DNA from: a virus
Length of the DNA stretch: 23,066 nt
Reading direction: 5' to 3' (one strand)
Virus record (IMG/VR): IMGVR_UViG_3300007708_000028
Coordinates: 1-23,066 of that record
Shown: positions 6,853 through 13,452 of the stretch, one piece after another
Numbering within the stretch: the stretch's first letter is position 1
Layout: each line of letters opens with the position of its first letter
Made by a program: the position numbers and the translations under genes
Notes under the pieces: generated by a model
Databases searched by the model: none
What the model was told of the DNA's origin: nothing
What the model saw: the letters and a program-made list of their open reading frames with translations, nothing else

Positions 6853-8326
6853 TTTCTATCTCCACAATTTTATATTTAAACTGTTCCTCAGAGTAAATCT
6901 TAAGGCGCTCAGTAAAATGGTTGAGTGTATGGTTCTTCTTAGATTTCCAAGACATATCGTCGGATATGTCAAACAAGTTGCAATGTGTTTTACCATTCTT
7001 TAAGCGTAAGCCTCGGCCGATGGACTGCAAATTTCTAATCTTAGACTTTGAAGGGGACGCAAAGATAACATTTTCAATTGATGGAATATTTACACCAGTA
7101 GAAAACACGCCAAATGAAGCAATAATGATAGCATCGTCTAGATCGTCAGCGAGTTTACGTGCTTCTTCACGAGCTTCAACATCTGTGCCGCCATAGATAA
7201 AGAAGACTTTGCGGCCGTCTTTAACTTTATCAAGAATCATCTTATGGAGTACTTTACCATGCTTCTCAACCATTTGAAATAAAATTAAAGTGTTGCCAGC
7301 ACAGCTTACAGCAAGATTACGAATAATTTTGTTACGCTTCTCATGCGCAATAATATATTGTAGTTCATTCTGATAGGTTGCACCTTTAAGTAGTTGACGA
7401 GTTTCAGTGTCGTACTTAAGCATCAAGCACGTAATCTTTAAATTAGCAACCTGGTTGTTATCCATCAACTCTTTTGTTGTGATAACCTTATGGACCGCTC
7501 CAAAGACTCCTTCTAGAACGAGCTTATGAGCATTCTTATTGTCGATAGTTCCTGTAGTACCAATTCTGTAGCGAACATCAGTCATCTTATTCATAACAGA
7601 AGTAAGCGAGTTAGCTTTAAACAAGTGAGCTTCATCGCCGAACACTACATCAAAGTGTTTAAACCATGATGCAGGCTGTTTATATATCGATTGCCATGTG
7701 GTAATTAGGACACTAGCATCGAACTCTTTAGTGAATCCGCTGTAAAGCTTTTGACAATGTCTATCAACTCTCCATCCATTTCCAGTAGAGTAGTCAGTAA
7801 AGTCTGCATGCATTTGTTCAACAAGACTGGTTGTTGGAACAATGATGATACATTTTCTGCCTTGCTCTAAGTGATAACGCATAGCACTATAGATGATCAG
7901 AGACTTGCCAGATGCTGTAGGAGATAACAACAGTGTGCGTTCGTTTCTAATAGCATGATAGATAGCGTCATGCTGGTACTCGCGTACTTCAATAGGGTTA
8001 CCCTTTGAGCATGGGTTTAACCACTCAACAAACTCTTTGATCGTTTCTGGCTTTTCATCCGTGACACATCCTGGATCGCCTACAACTTCAAAATCATAAG
8101 CATTGCGATCACAAAACTTAACAACATAATCATACAGCCCGCGCATGAGAGTCTTACGTTGAATATCATACAGTCGAATCTTTCCATCCCACATCTTAGC
8201 TTTGAAAGCAGGAGTGAATTTAGCGCCTGGAACCTCAAACGTAAAATGGTCTCTTAGCTCTGATTCGATGCCAGAATCCCCATAGATTCTTATTGTAGCT
8301 TCGTTAAGTTTTTCAATTGTTATCAT
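6845..8326 (-). CDS. uvsW: UvsW recombination DNA/RNA helicase
   Basis: This superfamily 2 helicase, 493 residues from the chosen start, corresponds to T4 UvsW, which unwinds branched DNA and R-loops and shifts replication from origins to recombination. Numbered from the ATG at 8326: an N-terminal domain with MWDGKIRLYD (about 45-54), the Q-like REYQHDAI (115-122), Walker A SPTASGKS (135-142), DEAH at 231-234, GTTGT about 256-260, and motif VI QSIGRGLR (434-441). All are intact. I prefer the ATG at 8326 over one 24 bases upstream, because it makes an ATGA overlap with the uvsY stop and matches the T4 N-terminus better. It is cotranscribed with uvsY and the LSm-like gene. Confidence 0.95.
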   Translation of the reverse strand: MITIEKLNEATIRIYGDSGIESELRDHFTFEVPGAKFTPAFKAKMWDGKIRLYDIQRKTLMRGLYDYVVKFCDRNAYDFEVVGDPGCVTDEKPETIKEFVEWLNPCSKGNPIEVREYQHDAIYHAIRNERTLLLSPTASGKSLIIYSAMRYHLEQGRKCIIIVPTTSLVEQMHADFTDYSTGNGWRVDRHCQKLYSGFTKEFDASVLITTWQSIYKQPASWFKHFDVVFGDEAHLFKANSLTSVMNKMTDVRYRIGTTGTIDNKNAHKLVLEGVFGAVHKVITTKELMDNNQVANLKITCLMLKYDTETRQLLKGATYQNELQYIIAHEKRNKIIRNLAVSCAGNTLILFQMVEKHGKVLHKMILDKVKDGRKVFFIYGGTDVEAREEARKLADDLDDAIIIASFGVFSTGVNIPSIENVIFASPSKSKIRNLQSIGRGLRLKNGKTHCNLFDISDDMSWKSKKNHTLNHFTERLKIYSEEQFKYKIVEIEIE

Positions 8327-8760
8327 TGGCCAGCTATAAATTTTTTCCATTCAATGGTGTTTCGAATCTGCCAGTCACGAGCTTTGACTTGATTCATAAT
8401 AGACTCCACACCTTGGATCATGTTCTGTAGATACTCGCATTTTATAGTTATACGATTTAAATCAGCGTCTCCTTCGAGGAACTCATTCATTTCGTTTTTA
8501 AGAGGTTTGATACCCTGCCACTGTTCCCATCCATATTGTTCTAACTCAACCTTTCCCATCTCACCGCGATAGTAGCGAAATTTATTTTGACGTAGCACGT
8601 TATACTCTGTCTTGAGCGCAGAGTATTTCATCTTGTATCCCATAAGAATACGAAGATATTTTGAATGGATGTTGGGGGTTCTAATAGACTCGGTGTCTAG
8701 ATGGTGATCATCGATCTTGCAATCAATTTCCCATTGGTCGTACAGTTCTTCAAGGTTCAT
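8323..8760 (-). CDS. uvsY: UvsY recombination mediator
   Basis: This 145-residue, largely helical protein matches T4 UvsY (137 residues), which loads the UvsX recombinase onto gp32-coated single-stranded DNA. Recognisable segments are NIHSKYLRILMGYKMKYSAL near 30-49, the basic NKFRYYRGEMGK, and the C-terminal RDWQIRNTIEWKKF, where family members end similarly. The ATG follows GGAG, and a promoter-like TTTACT-N17-TATAAT lies at 8782-8810. It overlaps uvsW by an ATGA junction. In T4 uvsY and uvsW are also adjacent, supporting the call. The gene marks the boundary between the late structural block and the DNA-metabolism block. Confidence 0.92.
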   Translation of the reverse strand: MNLEELYDQWEIDCKIDDHHLDTESIRTPNIHSKYLRILMGYKMKYSALKTEYNVLRQNKFRYYRGEMGKVELEQYGWEQWQGIKPLKNEMNEFLEGDADLNRITIKCEYLQNMIQGVESIMNQVKARDWQIRNTIEWKKFIAGQ

Positions 8761-8781
8761 AATCTACTCCGTCAATAGAAC

Positions 8782-8810
8782 ATTATACCCTATCTTTGAT
8801 ATAAAGTAAA
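8782..8810 (-). promoter_or_regulatory. Sigma70-like promoter before uvsY
   Basis: On the minus strand GGTATAAT (TATAAT at 8782-8787) lies 17 bases after TTTACT (8805-8810), which fits the -35 consensus less well. The -10 is 22 bp upstream of the uvsY ATG. It faces away from a plus-strand promoter at 8835-8863. Confidence 0.6.
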
Positions 8811-8834
8811 ATCAAATTCCTTGTAAAAATAAAT

Positions 8835-8863
8835 TGTACAAGTTCCTAGACTGTTGGTATAAT
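8835..8863 (+). promoter_or_regulatory. Plus-strand promoter, antisense to the tube-like gene
   Basis: TTGTACA (TGTACA at 8835-8840) is followed after 17 bases by GGTATAAT (TATAAT at 8858-8863). It is the same promoter type as those before the minus-strand metabolic genes, but points the other way, into the 3' end of the gp19-like gene. No plus-strand gene follows, so it may make an antisense RNA. Confidence 0.65.
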
Positions 8864-8882
8864 GTATCTCTGGATACTAATC
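8858..8882 (+). repeat. Promoter-linked stem-loop repeat, copy 1
   Basis: The -10 box is followed by GTATCTCTGGATACTAATC. GTATC and GATAC form a 5-bp stem with a TCTG loop. Almost the same string, one or two bases shorter, follows the plus-strand promoter at 19607-19635. The likeness stops on both sides, so the two copies form a compact dispersed element. Confidence 0.7.
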
Positions 8883-8892
8883 TATAAGAGTA

Positions 8893-9429
8893 TTAATCAA
8901 ATTTGTACATTGTATAGCTGAATGTTGCGCTACCAACTAGATATTGTACATCTGTGTTAGTGGAACTAAAGGTAAGAGATTGAATAGATGATGGAAAAAC
9001 ATCCGTGAATGACACTGTCTGAATCGGATTGTTTGTGTTATCTAAGATAGTGAGAGTAGCATCCGAAAACATTGTTTCATTCATTCTTGTAGCTAAACCT
9101 AGATTAGCCGCAGCATAGTCTACAGCATCAGCGTTATCTTTAGGGTAACCTAAAGCATACAACCAATCGTAGACAGCTCGGTAATTGCTCATTTTGTTAT
9201 CTACTAGGAATTGAACCTGTAGCGGATCAAAGTCTAGCATTTCACCAGGCTGAGGGATTTTTACATATGGGTTGGCTTGTTCAATAGTAACCATACTAAT
9301 CCCTGGCAGAGTTACTTCTTGGCAAAAGAATGTTAGTTCAGGTAATTTTGCAATTGAAAACAGATAGCCATTTGGCGACAATGGATTAATGTTTTCCGGA
9401 ATCGGACAAGATAAAGTTCTAACGGTCAT
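8893..9429 (-). CDS. gp19-family tail tube-like protein
   Basis: The 178-residue protein belongs to the T4 gp19-like tube family by its order of elements: a short N-terminal arm, FSIAKLPELTFFCQEVTLPG, a PYVKIPQPGEMLDFDPLQ segment, then FLVDNKMSNYRAVYDWLYALG. It ends with strands leading to TFSYTMYKFD. It is distinct from the canonical tube gene at 15005-15598. Proteins of this form serve in phages as tube, tube-cap or baseplate-hub adaptor subunits, and which applies here is not visible. It has its own late promoter (TATAAATA at 9451-9458), a strong GAGGAG ribosome-binding site, and a terminator upstream that isolates it from gp23. It is therefore an independent late gene. Confidence 0.82.
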   Translation of the reverse strand: MTVRTLSCPIPENINPLSPNGYLFSIAKLPELTFFCQEVTLPGISMVTIEQANPYVKIPQPGEMLDFDPLQVQFLVDNKMSNYRAVYDWLYALGYPKDNADAVDYAAANLGLATRMNETMFSDATLTILDNTNNPIQTVSFTDVFPSSIQSLTFSSTNTDVQYLVGSATFSYTMYKFD

Positions 9430-9450
9430 ATGAGCTCCTCACGTATACAC

Positions 9451-9458
9451 TATTTATA
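9451..9458 (-). promoter_or_regulatory. T4-type late promoter (TATAAATA) before tube-like gene
   Basis: TATAAATAG is read on the minus strand, 21 bases upstream of the ATG at 9429 and immediately after the gp23 terminator. It matches the T4 late promoter core recognised by gp55 polymerase. Confidence 0.82.
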
Positions 9459-9463
9459 AGCGT

Positions 9464-9491
9464 AAAAAAAGGAGCCCCGAAGAGCTCCTTT
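9464..9491 (-). terminator. Rho-independent terminator after gp23
   Basis: On the minus strand GGAGCTC and GGGCTCC pair around a TTCG tetraloop, with flanking A/T pairs, followed by seven Ts (9464-9470). It lies about 30 bases after the gp23 stop and just before the late promoter of the next gene. Confidence 0.93.
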
Positions 9492-9522
9492 AAAGTACCT
9501 ATCTTGCGTAGGTTTCTTGATA

Positions 9523-10764
9523 TTACATCAAGTTAGTAACAGTAACTTTACGGTAGTAAACGTTAGTGCCAGAAGACAAGCTAGTGAATGGGTTTGCAAC
9601 CATACCGTAACGAGTCTTGAAACCAATTTTTGGTTGGAATGTAGCTGGATCGATAGCACGTACTTTCTCTAGTGGAACGTATGGGCAATAGAACATACCA
9701 GCGTCAAAAGCAGAAGTGCCTTTGTAACCAACTAAGAAGAATTGATCAGCAGCAGTAGTGCTGAAGTATGGATCAACATACACACGATACTTACCGTTCA
9801 ACACACCCGCGAAAGTAGATGAAGACTCATCAACGTTCAAACCAGTTGAAAGAGCAGGAGTGTAATCTAACACGCCAGCCATTGCCAATGCAGAAGCTAC
9901 GTCAGAAGAAGTAACTAAGAAGTTACCTTTGCCACGACGAGTTTCTTTAGCGATCAAGTTAGCTTCACGTTCGATTTGGAACATTAGACCCTTGAACTTT
10001 TCAACAGACCAACGACCGTTAGCGTCGACGTCAAGGTTGAAAGTACCAGCAACTGCAGTACCGTTAACAGCACCTGCTTTAGCAGCAGAGTACATAGTAC
10101 GAACAACTTCACGGTTGATTTCTTGGGAGATTTCAGTTGAAAGAATGTTGCTTAGTTCGCCTTCAGCGTCCAAGCCATGAACTGCTTTCAAGTCTTGAGC
10201 AAGTTCAACAGTGTACTCTGCACGTAGGGCACGTGTCTTAGCAACAACTGATGTACGCTCGATAGAGAAAGCCATTTCACCGAAGTCAACGTTTTCGCCT
10301 AGGTCTTCAGCACTAGCCGTAGACAAACCAACACCAGCTGGGTGAGTACCTGTACCAGCGAAACCAGTGTTAGCTTCGTTGAACAACGCTTCAGTTCCAC
10401 CTTGGCTAGTATACTTGCTCTTCATAGCGAAGATCAAACCTGTTGGTTGTGTCATTGGTTGAACACCGCAGATATCATAAGCGATCATCTGTGGAGCTGC
10501 ACGACGAACCAAGCTGATAAGAACTGGATCATAACCAGCCATATTAGCATTAGCACCTGCTTGACCTGAAGCAATACCGCCACCGCCTTGGTTAGCAATA
10601 GAGCTAACTTCGAACAATGCTTGTGCGCCTTCAGCCATTGCACGCTCTTGGTTTTCTAGAAGTTGAGCTGTAACTTCTTTGCGATATGAGTCGCCAATTT
10701 TTTGAACGCCTTCAGCTTCTAGAACTGGGGCCCATTTTTTTAGTAATTCTGGACGTGTTGCCAT
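9523..10764 (-). CDS. 23: Major capsid protein gp23
   Basis: The 413-residue product is the HK97-fold capsid subunit, recognised from PELLKKWAPVLEAEG at the N-terminus, NMAGYDPVLISLVRRAAPQM, and the C-terminal FKTRYGMVANPF. T4 gp23 loses its N-terminal 65 residues to the gp21 protease after an (L/I)xE site; here LFE at 50-52, just before VSSIANQGGGG, is the likely site. The protein is about 100 residues shorter than T4 gp23, so surface-loop insertions of T4 are probably missing. Codon use is GC-richer and more regular than in its neighbours, as often in very highly expressed genes. The ATG follows AAAGGAAA, a possible late promoter (TTTAAATA) overlaps the gp22 stop, and a strong terminator follows. 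Confidence 0.96.
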   Translation of the reverse strand: MATRPELLKKWAPVLEAEGVQKIGDSYRKEVTAQLLENQERAMAEGAQALFEVSSIANQGGGGIASGQAGANANMAGYDPVLISLVRRAAPQMIAYDICGVQPMTQPTGLIFAMKSKYTSQGGTEALFNEANTGFAGTGTHPAGVGLSTASAEDLGENVDFGEMAFSIERTSVVAKTRALRAEYTVELAQDLKAVHGLDAEGELSNILSTEISQEINREVVRTMYSAAKAGAVNGTAVAGTFNLDVDANGRWSVEKFKGLMFQIEREANLIAKETRRGKGNFLVTSSDVASALAMAGVLDYTPALSTGLNVDESSSTFAGVLNGKYRVYVDPYFSTTAADQFFLVGYKGTSAFDAGMFYCPYVPLEKVRAIDPATFQPKIGFKTRYGMVANPFTSLSSGTNVYYRKVTVTNLM

Positions 10765-10790
10765 TTTATTTCCTTTGAGGTTAATTAAAA

Positions 10791-11636
10791 TTATTTAAAA
10801 GCGCGAAGATAGCCTGCCATAATCGGATCGATCTTCTTTTCTTCAGTTAGTTCTTCAATAACTGGTTCGTCCGACACGACTGATTTTACAGATGCCGACT
10901 GTTTCTTAGCACCAAAGTATGACTCTTTGATAGTCTGAAGTTTAGCAGCAAATGATTCAGAATCATCGAAAACTAATTCTTCAGCCAATCCAGTAAACTT
11001 CTCAGCGTCAAGATCCGAAAGATCTTGAGCTGCTTCAGCGATTGAAGACTCACGAGTCATCGTATTTACAATACCATTAAGTTCAACGCTAATAGCTAGT
11101 TGCTCGTCAAGCTTAGACTTAAGAGTCTCAACTTCTTCTTGCATCTGGCCAAGCACGTCGAATTTTTCTTCTGGAACTTCAATATAATGTTGTTCGAATA
11201 GTCCCTTCATGCCGCTTACGAAGCTTTCTAGGATTTCATTTTTCATACCATTTTCAAGGGCGATTTCATTATCTGTCATCCACTGCTCAACTACATAGTT
11301 AAGGTATCCATCAACTTTTTCAACTAACCCTTCTTTGATTGTCTCAACTTGTTCTGCAAGTTGAAGTTCAAACTGTTCTTCGAGTTTAGACATTTCTGAC
11401 TTAACACGAGTTACTACAGCAGCTTCGAAAATAGTAGCTGCTTTAGTTTTAAATTCTTCTGATAGCTCTTCGCCATCTACAAGAGCTGCGACGTCTTCAG
11501 AAACGTCTATGGTTAACTTGTCTTCAGAAATTACTTCTTCAGAAATTTCTTCTGAAACAACTTCATCAGTTGTTTGATCTTCTTGTAGCTCTTTACCTTC
11601 AGCTACAAGTTGCGCGATTTTTTGTTCAATTGACAT
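10791..11636 (-). CDS. 22: Prohead core scaffold gp22
   Basis: This 281-residue, very acidic, mostly helical protein sits between the protease and the capsid gene, as T4 gp22 (269 residues) does. It begins MSIEQKIAQLVAEGKEL and has long Glu/Asp-rich coiled stretches. It contains LSEEFKTKAATIFEAAV (about 70-86), and ends IMAGYLRAFK, all like gp22. It forms the inner scaffold of the prohead and is later cut to small peptides by gp21; several LxE sites are present. The start at 11636 is chosen because TAGGAGATT stands just before it. An ATG ten codons upstream has no ribosome-binding site. A possible late promoter overlaps the gp21 stop. Confidence 0.93.
   Translation of the reverse strand: MSIEQKIAQLVAEGKELQEDQTTDEVVSEEISEEVISEDKLTIDVSEDVAALVDGEELSEEFKTKAATIFEAAVVTRVKSEMSKLEEQFELQLAEQVETIKEGLVEKVDGYLNYVVEQWMTDNEIALENGMKNEILESFVSGMKGLFEQHYIEVPEEKFDVLGQMQEEVETLKSKLDEQLAISVELNGIVNTMTRESSIAEAAQDLSDLDAEKFTGLAEELVFDDSESFAAKLQTIKESYFGAKKQSASVKSVVSDEPVIEELTEEKKIDPIMAGYLRAFK
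10792..10799 (-). promoter_or_regulatory. Possible late promoter before gp23
   Basis: TTTAAATA on the minus strand is one base from TATAAATA and overlaps the gp22 stop codon, 28 bases before the gp23 ATG. T4 gene 23 has its own late promoter in the same position, which makes this plausible, but the motif is weak. Confidence 0.4.
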
Positions 11637-11677
11637 TTTTAATCTCCTATCGATTGGATATACCAAATAAGTTTATA

Positions 11678-11685
11678 TATTTATT
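11678..11685 (-). promoter_or_regulatory. Possible late promoter before gp22
   Basis: AATAAATA on the minus strand, one base from TATAAATA, overlaps the gp21 stop and is followed by TATAAAC. It lies about 42 bases before the chosen gp22 start. Confidence 0.4.
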
Positions 11686-12337
11686 ACTTTAAAGAATTCA
11701 AGAATTTTTCAAAAGCTTGAGTAGAAACTGCTTGTAGTTTATTAGACTTAGTAGATTCAATTAGCTTTTTAGTTTCTTCTATCTGCTTTCCCACAAATTT
11801 ACCATCAACATATACCCATTCGTGACCTTCCATAATACCTCTTACGAAAGCATCTGGGGCTGAAGGATCGGCGACAATATCAGCAGCTGTGGATAGAATG
11901 AAGTCGTCTTGTACAACCTGCACTCCATCGCGATTCGATTTTAAAGAACCCAACGCTCTACTAGACACGCCTAAATTAGCACCACCATCTAACAGACCCT
12001 TCGCGATCTGTCCCATTGGAGTGTTAAGAATCTTTGCTTTACCAATATAGTTAGTGCCTTCTTTTTTAAGGCCAACTATAAGATGAGAAACTCTATCTAA
12101 ATTAATAGATGGTGTGTCTGGATGACCTAGTTCACCATATGCTCTATTGTTTTTAACTTGTTCTTGCATGTAACGAGCAACTTCTTTATCCATAACTGCT
12201 TCTGGATAAACTCGGCCGTTGCGGTTCTTTAATTCTGATTGAAGGAAGATACCTTCAATGAAATAATCTTTTTCTTTACCTAACTTGTTTTCAGTGATAA
12301 ACTTAGTTTGTTCGACTGTTTCTCTAATAAGTTTCAT
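11684..12337 (-). CDS. 21: Prohead core protease gp21
   Basis: This 217-residue protein is the T4 gp21 maturation protease, a serine protease of the herpesvirus-assemblin fold. Recognisable features are IFLQSELKNRNGRVYP (30-45), AYGELGHPD (66-74) with a probable catalytic histidine at 72, and LGVSSRALG (122-130) containing the likely nucleophilic serine. STAADIVADPSAPDA (149-163) follows. It cleaves scaffold, core and capsid subunits after (L/I)xE sites before DNA packaging. Length agrees with T4 gp21 (212). The ATG follows AGGAGCATTT, and it lies 11 bp after the preceding unknown gene. Confidence 0.95.
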   Translation of the reverse strand: MKLIRETVEQTKFITENKLGKEKDYFIEGIFLQSELKNRNGRVYPEAVMDKEVARYMQEQVKNNRAYGELGHPDTPSINLDRVSHLIVGLKKEGTNYIGKAKILNTPMGQIAKGLLDGGANLGVSSRALGSLKSNRDGVQVVQDDFILSTAADIVADPSAPDAFVRGIMEGHEWVYVDGKFVGKQIEETKKLIESTKSNKLQAVSTQAFEKFLNSLK

Positions 12338-12348
12338 AAATGCTCCTA

Positions 12349-12741
12349 TTAGTATGGAAGAGCTGTATACTGCTGTGGATCTGCCAAGATGTATCCGCTC
12401 TCTTTTCTTAGAACTAAATACACTGCCATTTCACCAGAAGTTGTTACAACGATGTTTTGATCTGACTGAATGTTTTCATTATACTCTGCATCAGTAAAAT
12501 CTAATACGCTTGCAGCATTACCTTGTAATACCATAATCACAACAGAATTTCTAGTGATAGTGGCAATTGCATCTGCAGCGCCAGTCCATTTTACACTTTG
12601 AATAGAAACACGTTGAGTTGACCCTAAAGTCTCGTCTGCATGCTTACAGTCGACATTAAGACTGATAGTATCATTTGCGGCGTTGCCTGCAATTTTTACT
12701 GCAACCTTTTTATTTGTTTTCTTTAAGATATTTTTTGCCAT
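12349..12741 (-). CDS. Hypothetical structural-block protein, 130 residues
   Basis: The product is not assigned to a family. It has a basic N-terminus (MAKNILKKTNKKVAVKIAG), then a run of predicted beta strands (TISLNVDC, RVSIQSVKWTG, SVVIMVLQG, NIVVTTSGEMAVYLVLRK), and ends PQQYTALPY. The all-beta pattern and the position between prohead-core genes and the gp21 protease suggest a small virion or prohead protein, for example a decoration or neck-adaptor subunit; this is inference. An AAGGGTTAAC site precedes the ATG and includes the stop of the previous gene. T4 has no gene at this place. Confidence 0.75.
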   Translation of the reverse strand: MAKNILKKTNKKVAVKIAGNAANDTISLNVDCKHADETLGSTQRVSIQSVKWTGAADAIATITRNSVVIMVLQGNAASVLDFTDAEYNENIQSDQNIVVTTSGEMAVYLVLRKESGYILADPQQYTALPY

Positions 12742-12742
12742 G

Positions 12743-13270
12743 TTAACCCTTAAGAGTTCTTATTATTTCCATGAAATTGTCTTTAGACTCATTCATATGT
12801 TCTACTAACTTATATTTATCAAACTTTAGAGAGTTCAACTCATCTAAAGTCGACTCATCAATAGCAACAATAGAACCATCACATAAAGTAAACTGTAACT
12901 TATTTGTAATAGATGCTAAATGCGACTTCATTTCAAGTATAACAGGATCTAAAGTAAATGCGTTAGAGGAAATCAATTCTTCATATGCTTCTAATAAAGT
13001 ATTAGTAACCCTAGTACTGTGATGTTTTTCAATCAACTGCGCTAACTTATCTTTAATTACTATTGTGTTTTCGCCAATATGTTGTACGTTACCAATGTAT
13101 GACTTAGCATACTCTACAGCATCTGTGTATGACACAGCGTTTTCTAGAATTAAATCATCATTAATTTTAACATTTAACGCTTCATCAATAGACACGTCAA
13201 ACCCTCTAAAAGAAAACTCTCTTAGATTAGAAAAATCGATTTTATTCTTAAACCTGTTATAACCTATCAT
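12743..13270 (-). CDS. Prohead-core-position protein (gp68 place), 175 residues
   Basis: T4 has gene order 20-67-68-21, and this gene occupies the place of gene 68, whose product is a prohead core component. Sequence likeness to T4 gp68 (141 residues) is not obvious to me, so the call is positional. The protein is mixed alpha/beta and charged, with FSNLREFSFRGFDVSIDEAL near the N-terminus and a helical middle (VTNTLLEAYEEL). It ends ESKDNFMEIIRTLKG. Several (L/I)xE tripeptides could serve gp21. It starts by an ATGA overlap with the gp67 stop, so the two are translationally coupled. Confidence 0.7.
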   Translation of the reverse strand: MIGYNRFKNKIDFSNLREFSFRGFDVSIDEALNVKINDDLILENAVSYTDAVEYAKSYIGNVQHIGENTIVIKDKLAQLIEKHHSTRVTNTLLEAYEELISSNAFTLDPVILEMKSHLASITNKLQFTLCDGSIVAIDESTLDELNSLKFDKYKLVEHMNESKDNFMEIIRTLKG

Positions 13271-13452
13271 TCTACTTCTTCTGAACTTGTTTCTTCTTCA
13301 GTTTCTTCTGGATTAAACATACTTGTTGCAACATATGTTTTTAAGTCGTCAAGATTTGCCGAAACTTTTTGTGTCATTACAGTATCAAATGCTGTTTCAA
13401 TAGCAAGAGAATCTCCTGCAACTAGCGCATCAACTAATTCACGTGTACTCAT
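13267..13452 (-). CDS. 67: Prohead core protein gp67
   Basis: The 61-residue product begins MSTRELVDALVAGDSLAIE, a form typical of gp67 in aquatic T4-like phages, and ends in a glutamate-rich tail (EETEEETSSEEVE) as T4 gp67 does. T4 gp67 is an abundant prohead core protein needed for correct head shape and is cut into internal peptides. The gene overlaps the gp20 stop by ATGA and has AAGGTG as ribosome-binding site. It in turn overlaps the following gene by ATGA, giving a tightly coupled 20-67-68 cluster. It is slightly shorter than T4 gp67 (80 residues). Confidence 0.88.
   Translation of the reverse strand: MSTRELVDALVAGDSLAIETAFDTVMTQKVSANLDDLKTYVATSMFNPEETEEETSSEEVE

Noticed and set aside
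8764-8892. tRNA or integrase attachment site in the uvsY upstream gap
   Set aside because: No cloverleaf, CCA end or integrase gene; the gap is explained by two opposite promoters and a stem-loop element.
8905-8910. TGTACA inside the end of the tube-like gene
   Set aside because: Coding sequence, with no -10 box at the proper distance in either direction.
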